From Muribaculaceae bacterium (GTDB lineage: Bacteria > Bacteroidota > Bacteroidia > Bacteroidales > Muribaculaceae), in contig VSPO01000073.1 of the NCBI GenBank assembly GCA_009775375.1, positions 1 to 16,513 on the forward strand: 16,513 bases of DNA, in the 5' to 3' direction. Numbering within the stretch: the first letter of the stretch is position 1; each line of letters starts with the position of its first letter. A program made the position numbers and the translations under genes. The notes beneath the pieces are model-generated. The model saw only the letters and a program-made list of their open reading frames with translations. It had not been told where the DNA came from and searched no databases. Shown here in pieces: positions 1 to 7,666 of the stretch.

Positions 1-131
1 ATTGCATCTGCGGTTTTCATGCCACAAATTTAACACTTTTCTCAAAATTCATGCACCGGGTTTTCGGCTTGAGCCCTCTTTGCCATGTTTTTGAGGTACG
101 CCCAATATGGGTGTCAATCTTTTTGACAATG

Positions 132-139
132 CAAAGTTA
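132..139 (-). promoter_or_regulatory. possible -7 box for a leftward gene
   Basis: On the minus strand the bases read TAACTTTG, an exact match to the Bacteroidetes sigma-ABfr -7 consensus TAnnTTTG. No clean TTG/TTTG -33 element lies 19-21 bases upstream, so this rests on one element only. It would drive a gene leaving the window to the left. Confidence 0.3.
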
Positions 140-254
140 AATTACTTTATGAAAACACCATGCTTCGTTAACATGATTAACATATTTTTATACAATATCC
201 TCACAAAACGTCAAATTATGATTCTCGTTCACCAATATTAACTAATTTTTTAAT

Positions 255-262
255 TAACTTTG
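255..262 (+). promoter_or_regulatory. -7 box, likely promoter of the symporter-kinase genes
   Basis: TAACTTTG matches the Bacteroidetes -7 consensus TAnnTTTG exactly and lies about 88 bases upstream of the symporter ATG at 350. That implies a leader of roughly 80 bases. The -33 element is poor: no TTG is found at the expected 19-21 base distance. A weak -33 would fit a promoter needing an activator, which is inference. Confidence 0.45.
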
Positions 263-349
263 TAGTCAAGTTATGCGGCATGGATATATTCCTTGTCGCT
301 TTTCCATCAGCAGTCAGCAGTTAAATCCATAATCATTTTCCAGATCAGA

Positions 350-1549
350 ATGAGCCGGTTAGTAAAACGTCAATACATCATCCCCTTTATCCTCATCACG
401 TCTCTCTTCTTCACTTGGGGCTTCGCAAGGGCAATCCTTGATGTGCTCAACAAGCATTTCCAAGAATCGCTCTCTATCTCGATCACCCAATCCACGCTTA
501 TCCAAGCCACCACCTACCTCGGATATTTCCTTATGGCCCTACCGGCCGGCATACTCATCACCCGTCTTGGTTACCGCAACGGAGTAGTCACGGGTCTTTT
601 GCTCTTTGCAGCCGGGTCGCTGCTGTTTATCCCCGGCGCGGGATACATGTCTTTCCCGATTTTCCTTGTGGCTCTTTTCGTCATTGGTTGCGGACTCGTT
701 TTTCTGGAAACTGCCGCCAACCCCTATGCCGCTGAACTCGGCGACAAGGCCACTGCCGCAAGCCGATTGAATCTCGCCCAGTCGTTCAACGGACTTGGAT
801 GCATCCTTGCCCCGGTCTTGGTCGGGGGATTCCTCTTCTCCGAGGAGAGCAACGGCAATATAGCCGTCCCCTACACGATTATGGGGACAGCCGTGCTGAT
901 TATGGCCATCGTATTTTCAAGAGTGAAACTTCCGGAAATCACGATATCCGATTCCGATCGCCGGAATGATGAGGGAATCTCAAAATCCATAGCCTCGCTT
1001 TGGAAGAATCCCCGGTTCCGTGCCGGACTTTTCGCCCTTTTCTGCTACGAGATAGCGGAGATCTCCATCAACAGTCTTTTCATCAACTATGCCACGTCCG
1101 ACGGATGGATGGACAAGGCGGCAGCCTCGGTAGTGCTCTCTTTTGGGGCACTCGGGCTCTTTATGGCTGCTCGTGTAGGCGGGAGCTGGATAATGAGCAA
1201 GGTGGCGGCGGAAAAAGTGCTTTTCGTATGCGCCGTCATGACCGTGGCCGGAGCCGTGGCCGTGACGATGGACGCCGGATGGGTATCGAAGGCCGGGCTC
1301 TTCGCCTGCTATGCTTTTGAGGCAATCATGTTCCCGACGATTTTTGCCCTGACGATTGTCAACGCAGGGAAATCAGTGAAAATGGCCTCCTCTTTCCTCA
1401 TGATGACCCCGATTGGCGGGGCTGTCGGCACATTCCTGATGGGACTGACCGCCGACCATACCTCAATGTCGTTCGCATTTATCGTTCCGGCAATAGCCTA
1501 TGGCGTTGTCCTGATTTTTGCATCGAGTATCTTGAAATCAAAAAAATGA
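350..1549 (+). CDS. FucP-type MFS sugar:H+ symporter
   Basis: This is a 12-helix inner-membrane transporter of the major facilitator superfamily, FucP/GluP branch, which imports monosaccharides with protons. Residues 119-126 (LETAANPY) and 139-150 (RLNLAQSFNGLG) are the hallmark segments of that branch. D31 in the first helix and E120 in LETAANPY align by eye with D46 and E135 of E. coli FucP, the pair known to matter for transport there. Helices run from about residue 10 to 393 and the length (399 aa) is normal. A TTG at 293 would add 19 residues. I chose the ATG at 350 because the protein then begins just before helix 1, as in relatives. Its stop overlaps the kinase start (ATGA), so transport and phosphorylation are probably coupled. 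The sugar cannot be read from sequence; galactose, glucuronate, fucose or fructose are all possible. Confidence 0.88.
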   Translation: MSRLVKRQYIIPFILITSLFFTWGFARAILDVLNKHFQESLSISITQSTLIQATTYLGYFLMALPAGILITRLGYRNGVVTGLLLFAAGSLLFIPGAGYMSFPIFLVALFVIGCGLVFLETAANPYAAELGDKATAASRLNLAQSFNGLGCILAPVLVGGFLFSEESNGNIAVPYTIMGTAVLIMAIVFSRVKLPEITISDSDRRNDEGISKSIASLWKNPRFRAGLFALFCYEIAEISINSLFINYATSDGWMDKAAASVVLSFGALGLFMAARVGGSWIMSKVAAEKVLFVCAVMTVAGAVAVTMDAGWVSKAGLFACYAFEAIMFPTIFALTIVNAGKSVKMASSFLMMTPIGGAVGTFLMGLTADHTSMSFAFIVPAIAYGVVLIFASSILKSKK

Positions 1550-2457
1550 ATATGACCAACACCGACAACCGATGCGCCGACATCTGCTGCATCGGACATA
1601 TAACCCTCGACCGAGTGATAACCCCCAGGTTTACCGCACACATGCCCGGAGGGACCGCCTTCTATTTCGCCAAGGCATTAAAGAACCTTGAACACGATGG
1701 ATTCCTGCTCGTGACGGCCGTAGGAGAATCAGAACTTGGGGTTGTGGATGAATTGCGTCTCGACGGCATCGACGTGGTGGCGCTTCCCAGCAAGTATTCC
1801 GTGTTCTTTGAAAACAAATACGGAGAGAATATGAACGACCGCACTCAGCGCGTCCTCGCCAAGGCCGACCCGTTTACTCCCGCTTCGCTCGACAGCATCA
1901 ACGCACGTATCTTCCATCTCGGCACCCTTTTGGCCGACGATTTCAGCCTCGAAGCCATCAAGGCGTTGGCAGCCAAAGGGATGGTCTCTGCCGACGTGCA
2001 GGGCTATCTCAGGAAGGTAGTCGGAGAGGAGGTCGTGGCGGTGGACTACGACCTGAAGCGCGAGGCAATGCCCTATATCGGCATTCTAAAGGCCAATGAA
2101 AAGGAGATGGAAGTGCTGACAGGAGAATCCGACCCGCGCAAGGCCGCTCTCGTTCTTGCAGAATGGGGATGCAGGGAGGTACTTCTGACGCTGGGCGATA
2201 AGGGTTCGCTGATATACGCGGAGGGGAATTTCATCGACATTCCGGCCCTGCCTCCGACCGACCTTGTCGACGCCACGGGATGCGGCGACACATACATGGC
2301 CGGCTATCTCTATCAGCGCAGCCGAGGAGCTTCCTATTATGAAGCCGGGCTTTTCGCTGCCGCAATGTGCACGATAAAACTCGCCTCAAAAGGGCCTTTC
2401 TCCGCCTCAGCCGAAGATGTCGAATCTCTCATAAAAGGATATTCTCCTGCCGTCTGA
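1546..2457 (+). CDS. PfkB/ribokinase-family sugar kinase
   Basis: A cytoplasmic ATP-dependent kinase of the PfkB family (303 aa, normal length). The early Gly-Gly of the substrate lid region is at 35-36 (PGGTAFYFAKAL). The conserved KANEKE segment is at 182-187 and the C-terminal signature DATGCGD is at 242-248, where D248 is the expected catalytic base and the preceding glycines form the anion hole. The usual DTxGAGD is here DATGCGD, with Cys in place of Ala. Its ATG shares four bases with the symporter stop (ATGA), a typical coupled arrangement; a second ATG two codons on (1552) is an alternative start. By context it phosphorylates the imported sugar or a product of it. The substrate (ketohexose, 2-keto-3-deoxygluconate, or other) is not decided by the motifs I can see. 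Confidence 0.85.
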   Translation: MNMTNTDNRCADICCIGHITLDRVITPRFTAHMPGGTAFYFAKALKNLEHDGFLLVTAVGESELGVVDELRLDGIDVVALPSKYSVFFENKYGENMNDRTQRVLAKADPFTPASLDSINARIFHLGTLLADDFSLEAIKALAAKGMVSADVQGYLRKVVGEEVVAVDYDLKREAMPYIGILKANEKEMEVLTGESDPRKAALVLAEWGCREVLLTLGDKGSLIYAEGNFIDIPALPPTDLVDATGCGDTYMAGYLYQRSRGASYYEAGLFAAAMCTIKLASKGPFSASAEDVESLIKGYSPAV

Positions 2458-2531
2458 CCTAGAATCCGTCATTCCTAATACCGTCAAACATACCGCCAAT
2501 AAACTCATAATCCCCTCAATCCAACCTGACC

Positions 2532-5258
2532 ATGATCAACCAATTATCGAAACGGGCTTTGCTCTTTCTGTCGCTGACCCTCCCCCTCGCCCTCTCCTCC
2601 AAAGCGGAGACTGCGCCTTCAGCCTGGGATTTATATCAAATCCCGGCGAACGCCGACCGCCAACTTTTCTTCGCCACGGACGCTATCGGAAAGAAACTTC
2701 CTATCTTATGGGGATTCGACACCGCATGGAACGACTACGCAAATATGCTCCGGGGAGTCAGATACACCGGTAGCGACATCATCGGCGTGGCTCGCGTCTC
2801 TTTCCAGCCATGGGCGCAAATCACGCAGAAGGGAGTCTTGCCGGAATCCCTTCAGAAAAACCTCGACAAGAGGCTTGAGACTGTCGGTCTGATTGGGAAG
2901 AAAGTTGACATCGCGCTCAACCTTGACGGCGGGGAGCCAACGATCAAAGAGATTTATGGAGGACTGGATGCCGACAACAATTACATTGGCGATCCGGAGT
3001 CAGTTGCCGACAATTATGCACTGCTTATCGATGCCACGGCCCAAGCCGTGACGAAGGCCGGCTATAAGGTGGTGTCGGCCGCGCCATTCAATGAGCCCGA
3101 CTATTTCTGGAACGGCACTCCCATCGAAGTCTTTGATAAGATCAACCGTCGGCTGAAAGATCTCGATACGTATCCCCTTTTTCGCGACATCAGGATAAGC
3201 GGGGGCAACACCCTTAATTGCGACGAGGCGCTTCCATGGTACGACAAGCTGAAGGAACACCTCGACGAGGGAAACACGCATCAGCTCGCGGGGGACTTCG
3301 ATCATTATGCCGATTTCTTCGCCCGGGTCAGGGCTGACGGAAAATATGCCACCGCCGACGAGCTCCACAACGTAATGGAAGCTATGGTGGGCGTGGAATA
3401 TGGTATGCAGACAGGAATATGGTGGGGCACGGCCGAACATGCCCGTGGAGAATTCTGCAAGGCAAGTTTCGGGGAACGTCTCGGTTATGCCGAGAACCGC
3501 TATGCATGGTCGGCGGCTTCAGTCTATCGCGCCCCTTCCGGGAACGTGCAGGCATTCCTTGGATGCTCCGAACGCCAGGCCCGTCCCTCCTCTTTCCATT
3601 TCGTATCGCTTTCGGGCGACATATTCGTCAACGGCAAGGGCCCCCTTCGCGAATACACGGCATTTTTGCCCGGCGACCCTCAGGGCGGCTACCAGACCGA
3701 ACTGCAACGCAATGCCGAGACCGTGCTCGAGATTAGCCAAGGTGAAGACATAGCTCCGGAAATCGACGGCACGTACACAATCGTCAATGCAGCCAGCCAT
3801 CTCGCAGTAGGCGGGGAGAATGGGACGACCGCCAACATGACAAACATCGTCCAATCCGCATATGTGGCGCATCCATCTCAGCAATGGGACGTTACGCCCG
3901 TGCCGATGACTCAGGGCGGCGATTTCAGCTATTTTTTCATTAAGAATTCATCCGACGGACAGGCTCTCGACAACTGCAACTGGAATCTCGAGCCGGGAGG
4001 TAAAGTCATTGCCTATGGAGCCTCGGACGCAGCCGTGCAGCAATGGGCACTCGAATATGACGGCGACGGCTTTTTCCACATCCGCAACAAGCACAGCGCC
4101 CTTTATCTCGAACCATCCGGGGGAACCGACGGAGCGCAGCTCGTGCAGAATCCTCGCAGCGACGCTCCGACGCAGAAATGGCGTTTCATCCCGAAAAGAG
4201 AAAGCGTGGAATTTCGAGACATCGACACGCCCACCGGATTAAAAGCCTCTTCCGGCACGGCATCGGTGGCACTTTCATGGGATGCAGTCGAGGGATTGAA
4301 ATACAATGTATTGAGAGCGGGGAAAGGCTCTGAAAAATTCAACACCATAGCCCGCGGACTTGGCAACGGCTCTTTTATCGATAATACAATCGAAGCCGGA
4401 GAAACGTATCTCTACAAAATCCTCGCTGAGGATGCTTCGGGCAACCGTTCATCGGCTTGCGAGCCTATTGAAGTGGCTGCGACAGGAAAGGAAACCTTGC
4501 TGGTAAGGTGCATGCTCGACGGCAGTCTTGATTGCAAAAGCGAAGATGCTTTCTCCTTGAAATTAAACGGACAAGAGGCTTATGCGGATGGACGCACGGA
4601 AGGAAGCCGCGCGCTTACCCTCCGGCAGTCGCGCTGGCTGCAACTCCCGTATTCAATTCTTGGGAGCGACGGTTTTACGATCGGCATGTGGGTGAGAAAC
4701 TATGTCTCAAACGACGGCACCCAGCTTTTCTCTACGGGACATGGAGAGGATGATTGCCTGTACTTCTCTCCAAATGAGGGGGGCGTTGCCCGTTTGGTGG
4801 CGACATCCCGTGGCAACAGGGCGGAAATTGCCTGCGATTCCAAGCTTGAAAATGAATGGACACACGTGGCAATCACTTCCGACGAGGATGAAGTTTCGCT
4901 CTATATCGACGGCAAAATGGTTGGCGGAGGTCCATCAAGAGAGATGGCGGAAATGATTCCTGCCAACCGACTGCTGACTTATATCGGCAAACCCCAGCAC
5001 ACCTTGAACAGCCGCACCACCTTTTATCTCAGCGACATTCAGGTCTACAACCATTCCCTTTCTCCTTCCGAGATAACCAAGCTCTTGCAGGGAGAGACCG
5101 CCGGATTAGACGGAATCGCCGTGGAGAAAGAAATCATCTCAAAAGAATACTTCACACTCGGAGGAATCCGCATCGACAATCCGGAAGCCAAAGGTCTGAT
5201 GCTCGTCAGGACCACCTACTCCGACGGCACCACCACCATCTCCAAAATCCTCCGCTAA
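2532..5258 (+). CDS. secreted multidomain putative glycoside hydrolase (GH-A-like barrel, ricin, FN3, LamG, T9SS-like tail)
   Basis: A signal peptide ends near residue 25 (SSKA-ET). Residues about 35-395 look like a clan GH-A barrel: a strand running into AAPFNEPDY puts E188 where the acid/base normally sits, and LHNVMEAM puts E283 as the likely nucleophile, with E289 an alternative. Residues about 411-554 form a ricin-type beta-trefoil with three Q-x-W repeats (QQW 450-452, QQW 503-505, QKW 548-550). An FN3 domain follows (about 565-650), then a LamG/concanavalin-like domain (about 655-850). The last 37 residues (EYFTLGGIRI ... DGTTTISKILR) resemble the C-terminal sorting tail of T9SS cargo. 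I do not recognise the catalytic family. It could also have lost activity and act as a binding protein. It lies 74 bases after the kinase with no promoter seen between, so co-transcription is likely. Confidence 0.72.
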   Translation: MINQLSKRALLFLSLTLPLALSSKAETAPSAWDLYQIPANADRQLFFATDAIGKKLPILWGFDTAWNDYANMLRGVRYTGSDIIGVARVSFQPWAQITQKGVLPESLQKNLDKRLETVGLIGKKVDIALNLDGGEPTIKEIYGGLDADNNYIGDPESVADNYALLIDATAQAVTKAGYKVVSAAPFNEPDYFWNGTPIEVFDKINRRLKDLDTYPLFRDIRISGGNTLNCDEALPWYDKLKEHLDEGNTHQLAGDFDHYADFFARVRADGKYATADELHNVMEAMVGVEYGMQTGIWWGTAEHARGEFCKASFGERLGYAENRYAWSAASVYRAPSGNVQAFLGCSERQARPSSFHFVSLSGDIFVNGKGPLREYTAFLPGDPQGGYQTELQRNAETVLEISQGEDIAPEIDGTYTIVNAASHLAVGGENGTTANMTNIVQSAYVAHPSQQWDVTPVPMTQGGDFSYFFIKNSSDGQALDNCNWNLEPGGKVIAYGASDAAVQQWALEYDGDGFFHIRNKHSALYLEPSGGTDGAQLVQNPRSDAPTQKWRFIPKRESVEFRDIDTPTGLKASSGTASVALSWDAVEGLKYNVLRAGKGSEKFNTIARGLGNGSFIDNTIEAGETYLYKILAEDASGNRSSACEPIEVAATGKETLLVRCMLDGSLDCKSEDAFSLKLNGQEAYADGRTEGSRALTLRQSRWLQLPYSILGSDGFTIGMWVRNYVSNDGTQLFSTGHGEDDCLYFSPNEGGVARLVATSRGNRAEIACDSKLENEWTHVAITSDEDEVSLYIDGKMVGGGPSREMAEMIPANRLLTYIGKPQHTLNSRTTFYLSDIQVYNHSLSPSEITKLLQGETAGLDGIAVEKEIISKEYFTLGGIRIDNPEAKGLMLVRTTYSDGTTTISKILR

Positions 5259-5281
5259 CTCCGCATCATTCTGCCCCATCC

Positions 5282-5334
5282 AAAAAAAGCCTCTCTTATA
5301 ACTCCTACAATTCCTATAGGAATTATAAGAAGGC
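5282..5334 (-). terminator. intrinsic terminator of the GH30-GH115 operon
   Basis: Read on the minus strand, the arms at 5334-5319 and 5305-5289 pair in a continuous CTTATAATTCC/GGAGTTATAAG helix with one U-G wobble, extended after a small internal loop by GCC/GGC. Seven Ts (5288-5282) follow directly. It starts 8 bases after the GH115 stop. On the plus strand no T-tract follows, so it serves the minus-strand genes. The loop side holds a perfect 16-bp palindrome, AATTCCTATAGGAATT (5309-5324), which could form a competing hairpin. Confidence 0.8.
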
Positions 5335-5341
5335 TGAAAGC

Positions 5342-7666
5342 CTAAAAGACTTCGATCCAGTCAAGGATGACGCCTTCAGAGAGGGGCTTCACCTTTAGCT
5401 GGCCCTTGCCATTGCGGGCTACCGGAAGCGTCACGCGACGCACGGCCCGGCCATTCAGGATATTCTCCTTCCATTCCTCGCTGCGGCCTGACGTGGCATA
5501 ATCGAAGACTACAGGTTTGCCGCCGTCGAGCGACACCTCTACCTTCAATCCCTCTTCGGCAACGACAGGATGGTTGGGAAGGAAATTCAAAGCTATTGTC
5601 ACGGAGTCCGTCGGCAAGCTGCCCAAAGAATACGTGACTGCCTTCCCTTTCCCTATCTCAATGGCATGGCCGGTATGACCCAGACCCTCATGTTTGCTTA
5701 AATAGCCTTTGGAGAAACGGGCCTCGATCTTACGACCCTCTTTCACGTCGGGCTCGGCACAGGTCTCTCCCACCTTGAGCGGAGCGAACACCGGCTGCTT
5801 GCGCGGCTGGAAATCCATTATGCCGCGCCATTTCCCGCCGTTTGCAATTCCTTGATTGTAGATTTTCGTCAGAGAGACGATGCTGTCGTAGGCAGCCGTG
5901 TTCTTTGCCCAGTCGGCCTTGCCATGGCGCGCAAGCTGCCCGTAGAGCATCTTCTTGTTCATCTCTGCCGAAGCCTGCACGGGATATTTAACCAATTGGA
6001 AATACGTGTCGAGCCTGTCGGAAGGGATATTCTTCAAGATTGACTCCGCGTTTTCCTCAATAGAGGCATAATCCTTGAGACGCTCCTGAATATAGCTGTC
6101 GGTCCAGGGAAGGTCGCGCACATGGTTGTAATAATCCGTGCCATACTCCTCGCAACGGGTGTTGCCCAGGAACTCAGGCCGGCGGATAGAGGCAAGATGA
6201 TAGTATTCGTTCATCATCGGAAGGATGGCCTTAGCGTTCTTCTCCCCGAATTCGCGAGCGAAGAAATCCTGCATATGGCGTTTTACGCCTTTTTGACCGA
6301 CAGCATCGATATTCCAGGCCATGTCCATGAAAAGCTCGATCTGATATTCGGCCGGCTTGATGTCGCCGACGTTCAGGATCCACATCTCTCGGATACCCTT
6401 GTCGTAGGCGAGCTTCATCTGCTGCCACATCAGATAGGGGTTGAACGTGCCGAGCCAAAGATAGTCGTGCGGGCGGCCCCAATATGAGACGTGGTAGTAA
6501 ACCCCGTTGCCACCCTTGCGAGAAGCCTCCTCCGGGGTTGGGAAATGGCGGATGTTGCCATAATTGTCGTCACACCACATCAGCGTCACATCTTCCGGCA
6601 CCTCCAGCCCGGCATTATATACGTCGAGCACCTCCTTATAAGGGATGAACACCTGCGGCACCTTCTCCACATCCTTATTGACATACTTTGCAAGCAAAGC
6701 CCTCTGGTCGGCTATGGCACGTGAAAGCACGTTTTTCTGCTCCTCCACGGTTTTCGTGCCGTTCATCGCCCCGTCGTGCACTCCGCGCATTCCGAGCGTA
6801 TAGACAATCTCCTGTCCGGCCACGTCCTTGACGCGGTCTTCCCAGAACTTCAGCACATTGTCGCTGTTGTTGACGTAGTCATAATCGCCAACGCCACGTC
6901 TGCCCCACTCCACGGCCGTGCTTGAGGCCATAGGTTCGCAATGCGACCCTCCTATATATATGCCATACTTGTCGGCCATCTCGCGGTTGCCGGGCGTCAG
7001 GAAGAACGGCTCCGTGCATTCATGCATCGCGGGCCAATAATAGTTGGCGCGAAGTCTTAGAAGCAGCTCGAAAATACGGGCGTTGGTCTGCGGACCGACC
7101 ACACCCCGCTTATTGCCCGGCTCCATGGTCATGGAGCTCCAGGGCATGAGTCCCCAGTCTTCATCGTTGATGAATATTCCGCGATACTCCACGTCGGGGG
7201 CCTGCCGGGTAGAGAATCCTTTCGGAAGCTTGAAAGAATCACGGACGCGTGGCGTAGCGTCGGCCCACCATTCCCAGGGTGACACACCGATCCGGCGCGA
7301 CAACTCCATCAGGGCATATGCCGCTCCGTGGCTGTCATGCCCGGTAATGCTCAGCGTCCCCTCGGGAGTCACCTCCATAAGGAACCCTTGCGGGTCGGCT
7401 ACGACAGATGGATTTATCTCAATCTTGACATCAGGATTCGACGACACGACGCTCGCCGTGTCGCCAAAGACGCTTCTGAGGTCTCTTCCTAACATCGACA
7501 GGGCCGTGGTCAGCACCGGCCGGTGGTCTTTCGGGATGGAAACTTTCAAGTCTTTTCCCTTCCGGATTTCAAAATCATTTGCAGCCGCAAGGTCGGGCGA
7601 GGCCAAACCAATGACGGGCAAAGCAAGCATTGAGCAAAGGATAATCTTTAATCTATTCATTGTCAT
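5342..7666 (-). CDS. GH115 alpha-glucuronidase
   Basis: Family GH115 removes (4-O-methyl-)glucuronic acid from glycan chains, including internal residues; known substrates are glucuronoxylan and arabinogalactan. Family landmarks are FINDEDWGLMPW (165-176), ANYYWPAMHE (207-216), GIYIGGSHCEPM (235-246), LGMRGVHDGAM (291-301), PYKEVLDVYNAGL (342-354), WCDDNYGNIRHFP (364-376) and VSYWGRPHDYLWLGTFNP (393-410). The acidic residues E244, D298, E345 and D366-D367 in these blocks are the candidates for the active site. A helical domain (about 455-610) and a C-terminal beta-sandwich (about 640-774, ending in VILDWIEVF) complete the usual layout, so the gene looks full length. A Sec signal peptide without lipobox (about 1-28) points to the periplasm. 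The ATG overlaps the GH30 stop by one base (TAATG); a second ATG two codons on is possible. Confidence 0.92.
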   Translation of the reverse strand: MTMNRLKIILCSMLALPVIGLASPDLAAANDFEIRKGKDLKVSIPKDHRPVLTTALSMLGRDLRSVFGDTASVVSSNPDVKIEINPSVVADPQGFLMEVTPEGTLSITGHDSHGAAYALMELSRRIGVSPWEWWADATPRVRDSFKLPKGFSTRQAPDVEYRGIFINDEDWGLMPWSSMTMEPGNKRGVVGPQTNARIFELLLRLRANYYWPAMHECTEPFFLTPGNREMADKYGIYIGGSHCEPMASSTAVEWGRRGVGDYDYVNNSDNVLKFWEDRVKDVAGQEIVYTLGMRGVHDGAMNGTKTVEEQKNVLSRAIADQRALLAKYVNKDVEKVPQVFIPYKEVLDVYNAGLEVPEDVTLMWCDDNYGNIRHFPTPEEASRKGGNGVYYHVSYWGRPHDYLWLGTFNPYLMWQQMKLAYDKGIREMWILNVGDIKPAEYQIELFMDMAWNIDAVGQKGVKRHMQDFFAREFGEKNAKAILPMMNEYYHLASIRRPEFLGNTRCEEYGTDYYNHVRDLPWTDSYIQERLKDYASIEENAESILKNIPSDRLDTYFQLVKYPVQASAEMNKKMLYGQLARHGKADWAKNTAAYDSIVSLTKIYNQGIANGGKWRGIMDFQPRKQPVFAPLKVGETCAEPDVKEGRKIEARFSKGYLSKHEGLGHTGHAIEIGKGKAVTYSLGSLPTDSVTIALNFLPNHPVVAEEGLKVEVSLDGGKPVVFDYATSGRSEEWKENILNGRAVRRVTLPVARNGKGQLKVKPLSEGVILDWIEVF

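Larger units (their letters stand above)
1..349. other. intergenic region, probably divergent promoter region
   Basis: No complete gene is visible here. The stretch is AT-rich from about 120 onward and carries two Bacteroidetes -7 boxes pointing away from each other (minus strand 132-139, plus strand 255-262). Between them lies a small inverted repeat (GTTAA, 5-base loop, TTAAC, 167-181). At the very left edge the minus strand has an ATG at 20 that stays open for the six codons left in the window (Met-Lys-Thr-Ala-Asp-Ala). It could start a divergent gene running out of the window, but six codons prove nothing. An upstream minus-strand ATG near 86 closes after 14 codons. Confidence 0.5.

Noticed and set aside
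1..20. Start of a divergent gene at the left edge (minus strand)
   Set aside because: Only six codons are in the window; mentioned in the intergenic entry but not called as a gene.
293..349. Upstream TTG start extending the symporter by 19 residues
   Set aside because: The added residues have no counterpart in the family, and the ATG at 350 places the protein start right before helix 1.
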